NCBI GenBank assembly: GCA_004524425.1
Contig: SDNN01000143.1
Location: 1 to 7,448 of the forward strand
From: Promethearchaeota archaeon
GTDB lineage: Archaea; Asgardarchaeota; Lokiarchaeia; Sigynarchaeales; SOKP01
DNA: 7,448 bases
Direction of reading: 5' to 3'
The notes beneath the pieces were generated by a model. The model did no database searches. It worked only from the letters and a program-made list of their open reading frames with translations, and had not been told where the DNA came from. A program made the translations under genes and the position numbers. Shown piece by piece: positions 1 to 6,199 of the stretch (positions within the stretch are counted from its first letter, which is position 1; each line of letters begins with the position of its first letter).

Positions 1-8
1 ACAAATAC

Positions 9-626
9 ATGGATGTGTTAAACCTTAAATATATATTCGTCAAGGAAAAGAATTCTGGGTTAAATGTCTACGAGCAACATGTTGCTGGAAAAGATATCGA
101 TCTTACTCTTGTATCAGGATTTTTAGATGCAATTAAAGCATTTGGAATTGAATTTTCGGGATCCGAAGAGCATTCTCAAACCATAAAACTTGAATATCAA
201 AAATCAAAAATCCTCATGTCTGAGTATAAAGACTTTAGAATCGTAAATATCATGGAAGATAGCCCTTCTAAATATTTTATTGAAATGCTAGAACCGTTAT
301 CATTAGACATCGATAAATATTTTGGCAAATTATTAAAATCTTTTGACGGAGAATTAACGCGATTTAATGGAATCAAAGAATTATTAGAAAAGCACTTGCA
401 TCTTCCATTAATTTATCCATTGAAAATTGCTATTACAAAAAGAGAAATGAAACTTAATAGAAGCGAAAAAGCCATTATCAATCAAGCTTCAAATTTCATG
501 AAAAAGAAAGGTGTGAAATACTTCTATGTATCTCACTTAATTTCTTCTGAGAAAGATTTTAATCCTCACAAGGCTGAAACTATTTTAAATCTTATTAATA
601 GAAAGATTTTTCAACCTGCTCTTTAA
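9..626 (+). CDS. Longin-like domain protein, possibly small-GTPase associated
   Basis: A 205-residue protein with no signal peptide or membrane segment, so probably cytosolic. Residues about 5-118 alternate beta strands and helices in the order expected of a longin/roadblock-like fold: strand LKYIFV, strand LNVYEQHV, helix LVSGFLDAIKAFG, strands TIKLEYQ, KILMSEY and FRIVNIME, then a long helix to about 127. Residues about 133-205 form a second module, ending KIFQPAL, which I do not recognise. Asgard archaea carry many longin-like proteins thought to work with small GTPases; that role is inferred, and no GTPase gene is visible here. Only eight bases precede the ATG. The frame is open to the left edge and no ribosome site can be seen, so the true start could lie outside the window. 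The strand order at residue 5 suggests this ATG is at or near the real start. The fold call is moderate; a plain hypothetical protein is the fallback. Confidence 0.6.
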   Translation: MDVLNLKYIFVKEKNSGLNVYEQHVAGKDIDLTLVSGFLDAIKAFGIEFSGSEEHSQTIKLEYQKSKILMSEYKDFRIVNIMEDSPSKYFIEMLEPLSLDIDKYFGKLLKSFDGELTRFNGIKELLEKHLHLPLIYPLKIAITKREMKLNRSEKAIINQASNFMKKKGVKYFYVSHLISSEKDFNPHKAETILNLINRKIFQPAL

Positions 627-628
627 TA

Positions 629-675
629 AATATTTTTTGTAATTTATTTATTCAGAATAAAGAATAAAAAAAAGA
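629..675. terminator. Bidirectional AT-rich terminator between convergent genes
   Basis: The 65-base gap between the longin-like gene and the OsmC gene holds a T6 run (633-638) for the forward gene and an A8 run (666-673), read as T8 on the minus strand, for the reverse gene. A dyad TTTATTC-a-GAATAAA lies between them at 647-661. Oligo-T tracts are the usual archaeal intrinsic terminator. The dyad is AT-only and probably a minor contributor. Confidence 0.55.
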
Positions 676-691
676 AGAGTAATTATTTACT

Positions 692-1201
692 TTATTTTCT
701 AATTTGAACTTTTGGTTGGATTTTTGAAGCTCCACCAAAATTAGTTATTACGGGACAATGGCTAAATACTTTATCCATTAACTCGTTAATCTTCTCTTCA
801 GGAGCATCGGCCTTGATTCTAATTACAGGTTCAAGTTTATCGTAGCCTGGTAATTTTGAATCATCAATGCCAAAAAGTGCTCCGAGATTAATATGACCTC
901 GAGAAAAGACTTTCATTTCTTCGATTTTAATCCCCATAATTCTTGCCCAAAAATTAGTGACTGCTATAATGCAAGCCCCTATAGAGGATAAAATTACTAA
1001 TAAAGGTGAGGGACCTTTATTTGTACCGCTTAAACCGCCAGGTGCATCAATTAATAACTTGAAATCTTCTCCAGCGGGATTTCCCATAGTGCACATAACT
1101 TGCATACCTTCTGGGAGCCTCTCGCATTCGATATTGAAATTCTTTTCTCCAGCACTCCAATCGGCTTTTATTGCTTCAACCGTTTCTTCAAAGCTAGGCA
1201 T
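692..1201 (-). CDS. OsmC/Ohr-family protein
   Basis: A 169-residue cytosolic protein of the OsmC/Ohr superfamily, whose best known members reduce organic hydroperoxides with a pair of cysteines. The two family cysteines are visible: Cys77 in SIGACIIAV, on the long central helix after the typical GPSPLLV segment (63-69), and Cys149 in SHCPVITNF, where Cys-Pro is the hallmark. The stretch at about 107-125 (GALFGIDDSKLPGYDKLEP) resembles the insertion of the OsmC-like subgroup rather than classical Ohr. About 35 residues precede the usual core, making it somewhat longer than the common 140. The ATG at 1201 is supported by GAGATGA six bases upstream on the minus strand (1208-1214). The gene is convergent with the longin-like gene and divergent from the thioesterase. 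Peroxidase activity is inferred from the family; some OsmC-like members act on other thiols or have unknown roles. Confidence 0.9.
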   Translation of the reverse strand: MPSFEETVEAIKADWSAGEKNFNIECERLPEGMQVMCTMGNPAGEDFKLLIDAPGGLSGTNKGPSPLLVILSSIGACIIAVTNFWARIMGIKIEEMKVFSRGHINLGALFGIDDSKLPGYDKLEPVIRIKADAPEEKINELMDKVFSHCPVITNFGGASKIQPKVQIRK

Positions 1202-1280
1202 TTTTTTTCATCTCTAATATGTTTTTTTAATTATTCGAAAGTTGTGAATCATTATTCATAAATAATTATGCTTGAAAATT

Positions 1281-1293
1281 ATTTATATTTTAA
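1281..1293 (-). promoter_or_regulatory. Candidate TATA box of the OsmC-family gene
   Basis: Read on the minus strand this is TTAAAATATAAAT, a good match to an archaeal TATA element. Transcription would start about 26 bases downstream, near 1260, giving a leader of roughly 55-60 bases that contains the GAGATGA ribosome site. Other AT-rich stretches nearby make the exact box uncertain. Confidence 0.4.
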
Positions 1294-1475
1294 AAATTTA
1301 TTGACTTTTTAAAGAAATAGGAAAACAAGTTGTCTTTTTGCATTGAAATCATAAAGAAGATATTAGAATAAATAAATTTTGAAGATAAATGATTTCATGT
1401 TTCAGACAATTTTAAAACTCAAAATATTTCTGGACCTTACAAATTCTAGAGATTTATTCTCTATCGTTAATTTGG

Positions 1476-1484
1476 TTATAAATT
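1476..1484 (+). promoter_or_regulatory. Candidate TATA box of the thioesterase (and thiolase) gene
   Basis: TTATAAATT is a good archaeal TATA match and would place the start near 1507, with a leader of about 60 bases. A second candidate, ATATTTAAA at 1538-1546, would start transcription almost on the ATG and lose the ribosome site, so the first is preferred. Confidence 0.35.
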
Positions 1485-1555
1485 AAAAAAGCAATTTTTA
1501 TCAAGAGTAATAGCACTTCTTTCAATAATAAATAAAGATATTTAAAAATTAAAGT

Positions 1556-1563
1556 AGGATGAT
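1556..1563 (+). promoter_or_regulatory. Ribosome binding site of the thioesterase
   Basis: AGGATGAT lies six bases before the ATG at 1570 and resembles the archaeal consensus GGAGGTGAT. It fixes the start of the thioesterase gene. Confidence 0.6.
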
Positions 1564-1569
1564 AAAAAA

Positions 1570-2079
1570 ATGGAAGGAAAACCAGTCTCAGAATCAGTAG
1601 TTGAGATTTCACAGTTAATGATGCCTCATCATGCTAATCCTTCGGGTAATATATTCGGCGGTGTCATCATGAGTATCATCGATAACGCTGCTGCGATCGT
1701 TTCAGCGAGGCATACGCATAAGAATTGCGTTACGGCCAGCGTGGATCGTTTAGACTTCCTCTCTCCTGTATTTGTGGGAAACGTGGTATTTGCAAAGGCT
1801 TCTATTAATTATGTTTCTCATACATCCATGGAAATTGGAGTGCGCGTAGAGGCGGAATGTTTAATCACTGGAACGCATACACACGTGGCTTCTGCCTATT
1901 TAACATTTGTAGCTCTTGATGCAGCAGATAAGCCAGTTGAGATTCCAAGAATTATCCCAGAAACAGAAGAGCAAAAAAGAAGGTATGAAGAGGCAGAGAA
2001 ACGCCGAAAGACAAGAGTTAAGAAGATACGAGAACACGAACAAAGGCAACAACCATGTATTGCGAGGTTAAAAGATTAA
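1570..2079 (+). CDS. Acyl-CoA thioesterase, hot-dog fold (YciA/ACOT type)
   Basis: A 169-residue cytosolic protein expected to hydrolyse acyl-CoA to free acid and CoA. Residues 12-118 form a single hot-dog domain. The family signature N-x3-G(N)-x2-GG-x2-M-x3-D is seen at Asn23, Gly30-Gly31, Met34 and Asp38; Asn and Asp are the catalytic-type residues in this family. The ASVDRLDFLSP segment (56-66) is also typical. Residues about 131-169 form a highly charged, probably helical tail ending in a basic stretch, as in many members of this branch. Single-domain subunits of this type form dimers that assemble into hexamers. The ATG at 1570 is preceded by AGGATGAT. The thiolase follows after 72 bases on the same strand, so shared acyl-CoA metabolism is likely. 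GC over 1621-1860 is about 45% by hand count, clearly above neighbouring genes, which hints at a bacterial origin. Chain-length specificity cannot be read from the sequence. Confidence 0.9.
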   Translation: MEGKPVSESVVEISQLMMPHHANPSGNIFGGVIMSIIDNAAAIVSARHTHKNCVTASVDRLDFLSPVFVGNVVFAKASINYVSHTSMEIGVRVEAECLITGTHTHVASAYLTFVALDAADKPVEIPRIIPETEEQKRRYEEAEKRRKTRVKKIREHEQRQQPCIARLKD

Positions 2080-2100
2080 TAAACATTGTAGTGTTGAATG

Positions 2101-2110
2101 TAAATATAAG
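2101..2110 (+). promoter_or_regulatory. Candidate internal TATA box of the thiolase
   Basis: TAAATATAAG lies in the 72-base gap before the thiolase. A start about 26 bases downstream (near 2131) would leave a 20-base leader carrying the GTGA ribosome site. The thiolase could therefore be transcribed on its own as well as with the thioesterase. Confidence 0.35.
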
Positions 2111-2123
2111 GTACTAATCTTTT

Positions 2124-2138
2124 AAGTTTAGAAAACTT
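2124..2138. promoter_or_regulatory. Dyad AAGTTT-aga-AAACTT at the predicted thiolase start site
   Basis: A perfect inverted repeat with 6-base arms and a 3-base spacer, centred near 2131, which is where transcription from the 2101-2110 TATA-like box would begin. A site here could be a repressor operator. The arms are short and AT-rich, so chance is quite possible. Confidence 0.25.
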
Positions 2139-2141
2139 TTC

Positions 2142-2145
2142 GTGA
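2142..2145 (+). promoter_or_regulatory. Ribosome binding site deciding the thiolase TTG start
   Basis: GTGA, part of the archaeal GGTGAT consensus, lies five bases before TTG 2152. No in-frame ATG or GTG is available before the conserved thiolase N-terminus. Confidence 0.6.
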
Positions 2146-2151
2146 TAATTT

Positions 2152-3390
2152 TTGGAAGAGGTTGTAATAATAAATGGTGCAAGGACACCTATAGGAAAAT
2201 TTGGTGGAGTTTTCAAGGATGTCCCTGCAGTAGACTTGGCATCATTTGCAATGAAAGCGGCCATCGAGCGATCTGGCGTTACCCTCGACATGGTTGATGA
2301 TGTCATCATGGGAGCAATTCATCAAGAAGGGATGGGTAATAATCCTGCTCGAATAGCATCACTTAAAGCAGGAATTTCTTTTCATTCAGGAGCATTAACC
2401 GTAAATAATATCTGCTCATCAAGCATGAAAGCGATTGAGATTGCTGCAAATCAAATAATGATGGAGCAAGATGAAATTATATTAGCGGGAGGCATGGAAA
2501 GTAATTCCCAATGTCCATACATGTTAATGAATTTAAGATGGGGTTATCGATTAAGATCAGATGAAATCGTTGATGCCTTATTTTACGACGGATTTACTGA
2601 TGTCCATGGGATTTATGGTGGCTATAATCATGTGGGTGAAACGGCCGAAAATATAATAGAAAACGCCGAGGAAATAAGCAAAAAATACGACCTCCCCTTA
2701 ATTAGCTTGAGTTTTGCAGAAATAAATCAGTACGCTTTAGAAAGCCAAAAAAAGTACCAAAACGCAAGGGAGAGAGATTTCTTCAAGGAAATAATTCCCA
2801 TCAATATATCATCAAGAGGCAAGGAGGAATTCATTCAAGAAGATGAGAGCCCCCGACCCTATATAACTATTGATGCACTTAACAGGCTTAAGCCCGTTTT
2901 TAGAGAGGGAGGGATGGTCACGGCAGGCAATACCCCAAATCTTAATGACGGGGCGGTCGCATTAATTTTAATGTCCAAAAGCAAGGCAAGAGATCTTAAT
3001 TTAAACCCTTTGGGTGAATGGAAATGTTCCGCTTCAGGCAATGTAGAACCCGAATACATGGGACTGGGTCCAATACCGGCAGTTAGAAACCTGCTTAACA
3101 AAACTCAACTAACTCTTCCAGATATAGATGTTTTTGAAATTAATGAAGCTCAAGCGCAGCAAGTATTATTTTGTATAAGAGCATTGGGAATCGATGAAGA
3201 TAAGGTTAATGTTAATGGGGGAGCAATTGCCATGGGGCATCCACCTGGGATGACGGGCGGCAGGCTAATCCTAACAGCGTTACAAGAACTGAATCAAAAG
3301 AATAAAAAGAGAGCCATTTGCACCCTATGTGCTGGAGGAGGAACCGGCATGGCGACTCTAATTGAAAATCCTAACTACAGATCATCCTAA
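2152..3390 (+). CDS. Thiolase (acetyl-CoA C-acyltransferase family)
   Basis: A 412-residue thiolase, which joins or cleaves acyl-CoA and acetyl-CoA by Claisen chemistry. The N-terminus EEVVIINGARTPIGKFGG is canonical. The nucleophile is Cys88 in VNNICSSSM. Other active-site motifs are GNTPNLNDGA (259-268), NEAQAQ (331-336), GGAIAMGHPPG with His363, and LCAGGGTG with Cys393. All catalytic residues are present, but NEAQ replaces the usual NEAF and HPPGMTGG replaces HPLGATGA. Length is slightly above the usual 390, partly through the 172-200 helical region. Translation starts at TTG 2152, supported by GTGA (2142-2145) five bases upstream; the next in-frame Met (residue 34) would remove the conserved N-terminus. 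The thioesterase upstream suggests beta-oxidation or acetoacetyl-CoA metabolism. The HMG-CoA synthase and DUF35 genes that accompany many archaeal mevalonate thiolases are absent here. Confidence 0.93.
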   Translation: MEEVVIINGARTPIGKFGGVFKDVPAVDLASFAMKAAIERSGVTLDMVDDVIMGAIHQEGMGNNPARIASLKAGISFHSGALTVNNICSSSMKAIEIAANQIMMEQDEIILAGGMESNSQCPYMLMNLRWGYRLRSDEIVDALFYDGFTDVHGIYGGYNHVGETAENIIENAEEISKKYDLPLISLSFAEINQYALESQKKYQNARERDFFKEIIPINISSRGKEEFIQEDESPRPYITIDALNRLKPVFREGGMVTAGNTPNLNDGAVALILMSKSKARDLNLNPLGEWKCSASGNVEPEYMGLGPIPAVRNLLNKTQLTLPDIDVFEINEAQAQQVLFCIRALGIDEDKVNVNGGAIAMGHPPGMTGGRLILTALQELNQKNKKRAICTLCAGGGTGMATLIENPNYRSS

Positions 3391-3480
3391 AACCTAAAAA
3401 ATCAGTATTTCAATCCCTTAATTATTGTTTAAATCTAATATTTATTTATTTCAAAAATTGCTTAACTTCAAATTTCAACC

Positions 3481-3488
3481 TTTTTTTT
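3481..3488 (+). terminator. Oligo-T terminator after the thiolase
   Basis: A run of eight T residues, preceded by a generally T-rich stretch, lies about 90 bases after the thiolase stop and before the next gene. This fits an archaeal intrinsic terminator and separates the acyl-CoA pair from the large downstream gene. Confidence 0.5.
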
Positions 3489-3510
3489 AAAGTAAATTAA
3501 AAAAGACGAA

Positions 3511-3520
3511 CTTTTATTAG
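3511..3520 (+). promoter_or_regulatory. Candidate TATA box of the large repeat-protein gene
   Basis: CTTTTATTAG, preceded by the purine-rich AAAGACGAA, would place the transcription start near 3542 and leave a leader of about 34 bases with the GTGA ribosome site at 3567-3570. The better-looking TTTATATTTA at 3551-3560 is too close to the ATG to serve. Confidence 0.3.
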
Positions 3521-3575
3521 ATAATTAAAATGAGTAATTGAGAAATCAAGTTTATATTTAGAAAAAGTGAATGCC

Positions 3576-5963
3576 ATGAGGAAGCTATTAAAATCCTTAA
3601 ATTTAACCGATGAGGCAATAGAATTTTACTTGAAATTATATGGAAAAAATCCATTAACACTAAACGAAATACAAACCATAAATCCCGACTTGTCTCGAAA
3701 AAAATTGATTGAACTCATAAATCTTCTTTTTCAATCAAAATTGTTGATGAAAATTAATCCTAAAAATTCTTCAATCTTAGGGCATTTCTTACCAGTTCCT
3801 CCACTCTTTACTGTTATAAGTATCGTAGAACAAATTAAGACGGATTTAACTAGCAATGAAGGGATGCATACTAAAATGGAGGCGGCTATCGAGGATACAT
3901 TTAAAAATAGAAGTAAGATTGAGTTAGAGAAAATATATAAAGATTTTCAAATTCTGCAAAGAGATGTTCACCAAGATATTGACACCATCAAAAAAGAATT
4001 AGATGACCTGCTGAATGAGATAGAAGAGAAAAAGAAAGCACCAGACTTCTTAAAAAAATATGAAAAAGAACTTCAGAACATGATTAACACAGAATTGGCA
4101 TCTATTGTAATAATTCTCCTTCACATGAAAGCGGAATTTCAGGAAAAGTTAAAATCTGTAGGGATTTCTAATGATCAATGGAATTCTCTTAAAGATGAAA
4201 TAAAAGATACCTTGGCATTCGGCATCCATGAAAAATCTGAAGAATTAGGTAAAATAGTATCAGATGAGTTCGAAGAAATCAGGAATGTAATAAAGGAAAA
4301 TTATGATGTACTCAAAGATCGATTTGAGCAAAAATCGGTATACTTAGGGATTTTAAACATGTTTAAAAATGAGATAGACAAATTTCATAAAGCCCTACTC
4401 TTAAAGAAAAACAACCTTAACTTGGATATAAAGACTTTAGAAACTCAGCTATCTAAAGAAATTTCTGAAATTTATAATAAAGCTACAACTGATACAACAA
4501 CTAATATAGTGTTTTTAGAAACCATTTTTAAGGAATTCTTTGAAAAATATAAACAATTTTTTCAATTAGATAAATTATGGCAAATCACGAGTCAAGCGAA
4601 AATAAATGAAGAAATTTTAAACTTATTAAAAAAATCGAAAAAAGAGATTATTATAATTGTACCTCAAATAGACAATTTTATTCCATTAAAACCGTTAGAA
4701 AAATATACCGAAGATATTGACATGAAGATAATCTCATCTGATTCTCATGAGAGTGATATCGTAAAAACGATAACAAAAAATGCAAAAATACACTTTGAGA
4801 ATTTGAAAAATAAGAATTTTATCGGACTTAAGGGGGATGATTCTTATTTAATTCTGGGTATTTTTAAAGATGATGAAATCGATCCACTCAAGAATATTTT
4901 TGGTTTTGGTACTAATGATGAACAATTAATCGAGATGCTTTCACCAATTCTATCGGATAGAGTTGAGACAGCAAAACCACCTAATGAAATTCAAATGAAT
5001 CGAGGATTTAATTTCATAATTGAAAATATAAATACTATTAAAGGTAGGAAAATAAGTAAAATTCTGCAAGAAATTCTTGATGTTGCTTACGAAATGGATG
5101 GAATGTCATTGGATCTATTAGAAATAAAGGTTTTAATCAGTAAACTTAAAAATGTGAATGATATTTTGGACCTCGAAGCCAAGCAAGAAGTAGTGAGTAA
5201 GATTTTCGAGTTGAATGAAAAAGTTTCAAAAATGGAATTGAAAATACCGCCCGAATTGACAATTCCCACGATTGAAAAATATGAACCAGACCTAGTAATT
5301 TCCGATTTGAAAAAAGGTGTGAAGCCAGAAAATGTCGAAACTCTTCTTTCCATGTTTGAATTGTTTTCAGAAAAGGTGGATCAAATTAAAGGAAAAGAAT
5401 TATCGAAACAGATAGAATCCATGATTGATATGATTTTTAAATTTCAAGGATACACTAATATTTTAGAATGGAAAAATAATCTTAAGGAACTGGACGAATA
5501 CCTGCAGGATCCAATTAAAGAAAAGATTAGAGAGGATTTCAATCATTTGAAAGAGGATTTGTTAAAACCCCTTCAATCTGTAGAAAACACGCAAAAAGAA
5601 CTAAAGGAGCCGATACAAGCAGTAACCAACGAACCTTTAGAAATCTCAGCTGAGATAGAAGATGATTATTTCAGTCCCGCATTAGCAGAACAAGAAAAAG
5701 AGGATAATGAGGAAAAGACAGAATCTGTTTCTGGTATCTTTTTACAAATTTCTCAAAATATTGATACATTTAGCGGGGCAGAAATTAGTGAAAAATTACA
5801 ACAAATCATGGATATCATTCTTGAAACTAAAGGATATTCAATTGCGTTAAAAGACATGCGACAATGGATTAGCAAGCTTCGCATGATAAAAATTCCCTTA
5901 GTAGATGATATAAAAACAACGTTCAAGGAAAAATTAAGTAAATGGAAAAAAGAAGCCCTTTAA
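3576..5963 (+). CDS. TrmB-like winged-helix, coiled-coil and PLD-like protein with three C-terminal repeats
   Basis: A 795-residue soluble protein that I do not recognise as a whole. Residues 1-80 resemble the TrmB winged helix: NLTDEAIEFYLKLYG, then a recognition-helix-like LSRKKLIELINLLFQSKLL and FLPVPP. Residues about 85-335 are charged, heptad-rich coiled coil. Residues about 340-462 resemble the degenerate PLD-like regulatory domain of TrmB proteins (IIIIVPQ, MKIIS, then GDDSYLILGIF), with no HxKxxxxD catalytic motif. Three repeats follow at about 476-550, 588-664 and 719-795, the last two separated by an acidic linker. Canonical TrmB sugar regulators are about 350 residues, so this is twice that length. 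The role could be transcription control or a structural or signalling scaffold; the sequence does not decide. ATG 3576 is chosen because GTGA at 3567-3570 sits five bases upstream; a GTG start at 3567 would add three residues. The stop lies two bases from the convergent small ORF. Confidence 0.85.
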   Translation: MRKLLKSLNLTDEAIEFYLKLYGKNPLTLNEIQTINPDLSRKKLIELINLLFQSKLLMKINPKNSSILGHFLPVPPLFTVISIVEQIKTDLTSNEGMHTKMEAAIEDTFKNRSKIELEKIYKDFQILQRDVHQDIDTIKKELDDLLNEIEEKKKAPDFLKKYEKELQNMINTELASIVIILLHMKAEFQEKLKSVGISNDQWNSLKDEIKDTLAFGIHEKSEELGKIVSDEFEEIRNVIKENYDVLKDRFEQKSVYLGILNMFKNEIDKFHKALLLKKNNLNLDIKTLETQLSKEISEIYNKATTDTTTNIVFLETIFKEFFEKYKQFFQLDKLWQITSQAKINEEILNLLKKSKKEIIIIVPQIDNFIPLKPLEKYTEDIDMKIISSDSHESDIVKTITKNAKIHFENLKNKNFIGLKGDDSYLILGIFKDDEIDPLKNIFGFGTNDEQLIEMLSPILSDRVETAKPPNEIQMNRGFNFIIENINTIKGRKISKILQEILDVAYEMDGMSLDLLEIKVLISKLKNVNDILDLEAKQEVVSKIFELNEKVSKMELKIPPELTIPTIEKYEPDLVISDLKKGVKPENVETLLSMFELFSEKVDQIKGKELSKQIESMIDMIFKFQGYTNILEWKNNLKELDEYLQDPIKEKIREDFNHLKEDLLKPLQSVENTQKELKEPIQAVTNEPLEISAEIEDDYFSPALAEQEKEDNEEKTESVSGIFLQISQNIDTFSGAEISEKLQQIMDIILETKGYSIALKDMRQWISKLRMIKIPLVDDIKTTFKEKLSKWKKEAL
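5001..5225 (+). repeat. Protein repeat copy 1 of 3 in the large protein
   Basis: This encodes residues about 476-550. Key positions are Gly490, Ile493-Ser494, Asp502 and Gly509, with the helix ISKILQEILDVAYEMDG followed by LISKL. The same residues recur at identical spacing in the other two copies. DNA identity is low, so this is an old protein duplication, not a recent DNA repeat. Confidence 0.7.
5337..5567 (+). repeat. Protein repeat copy 2 of 3 in the large protein
   Basis: This encodes residues about 588-664. Key positions are Gly606, Leu609-Ser610, Asp618 and Gly625, in the core IKGKELSKQIESMIDMIF and the following FQGYTN. Spacing from the first glycine to the other marks (+3, +4, +12, +19) matches copies 1 and 3 exactly. 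Confidence 0.7.
5730..5960 (+). repeat. Protein repeat copy 3 of 3 in the large protein
   Basis: This encodes residues about 719-795, the C-terminus. Key positions are Gly734, Ile737-Ser738, Asp746 and Gly753, with ISEKLQQIMDIILETKGYS followed by WISKL. It is separated from copy 2 by an acidic, probably disordered linker (about 668-718) and ends in a lysine-rich helix. Confidence 0.7.
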
Positions 5964-5965
5964 TT

Positions 5966-6127
5966 TCATTTATCATTTTTATATTTTTCATTCCATCTCT
6001 TTATTCTTTCTTCGTGATTGTCACTTATTCTACATCTAGGATGTATTTGGTCTTGCATCTCGAAAGTTTTGTCTAACAAATCATCTAACTCATCATTCTC
6101 ATTATCATCTTTTTCTGGGTCGCTCAT
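5966..6127 (-). CDS. Small acidic protein, 53 residues, unknown function
   Basis: An ATG-to-TGA ORF beginning MSDPEKDDNENDELDD and ending in a basic, helical half (HEERIKRWNEKYKNDK). The N-terminal 20 residues are very acidic and the C-terminal 20 are basic and amphipathic. One cysteine (Cys32) lies in HPRCR. There is no signal peptide or membrane segment. A GTGA lies nine bases before the ATG, slightly far, and an in-frame TGA stop just upstream rules out a longer form. A strong TATA-like box and an 18-bp palindrome lie upstream at sensible distances. The gene is convergent with the large repeat protein, two bases apart. The residue mix looks coding rather than random for such AT-rich DNA, but the short length keeps confidence moderate. 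I do not recognise a family. Confidence 0.5.
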   Translation of the reverse strand: MSDPEKDDNENDELDDLLDKTFEMQDQIHPRCRISDNHEERIKRWNEKYKNDK

Positions 6128-6157
6128 GGTGAGAGTTCACTTGATTTTTTCAGTATT

Positions 6158-6175
6158 TCTTATTGATCAATAAGA
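6158..6175. promoter_or_regulatory. Perfect 18-bp palindrome, candidate operator
   Basis: TCTTATTGATCAATAAGA reads the same on both strands. It lies immediately downstream of the predicted transcription start (near 6180) of the small acidic ORF, set by the TATA-like box at 6200-6212. A homodimeric repressor bound here would block initiation or early elongation, a common arrangement in archaea. Confidence 0.45.
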
Positions 6176-6199
6176 TGTAAAAAAAGAAATAATTTAAAT

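Larger units (their letters stand above)
1202..1569. other. Divergent intergenic region, 368 bases
   Basis: A very AT-rich region between the divergently transcribed OsmC and thioesterase genes. It holds candidate promoters for both and a small hairpin-capable repeat, TAGAGA-tttat-TCTCTA, at 1447-1463. A 29-codon ATG ORF at 1397-1486 lacks a ribosome site and is not called as a gene. I see no RNA gene, riboswitch or mobile element. Confidence 0.5.

Noticed and set aside
957..1217. An 86-codon plus-strand ORF opposite the OsmC gene
   Set aside because: It is antisense to a clear OsmC family gene and has no recognisable features or ribosome site; it is a shadow of the coding strand.
1447..1463. 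TAGAGA-tttat-TCTCTA hairpin as a regulatory RNA
   Set aside because: A six-base AT-rich stem is too weak, and there is no surrounding conserved structure or T-run.
1397..1486. A 29-codon plus-strand ORF in the OsmC-thioesterase spacer
   Set aside because: No ribosome site, AT-driven composition, and it overlaps the likely thioesterase promoter.
3551..3560. TTTATATTTA as a TATA box for the large gene
   Set aside because: It would start transcription inside the coding region, after ATG 3576, and so cannot drive the full protein.
4098..4127. Hydrophobic run ASIVIILLHM in the large protein as a membrane segment
   Set aside because: It is about ten residues long, too short to cross a membrane, and lies inside a helical, charged region.
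4593..4961. Active phospholipase D-type nuclease in the large protein
   Set aside because: The PLD-like region has no HxKxxxxD motif, so catalysis is not expected.
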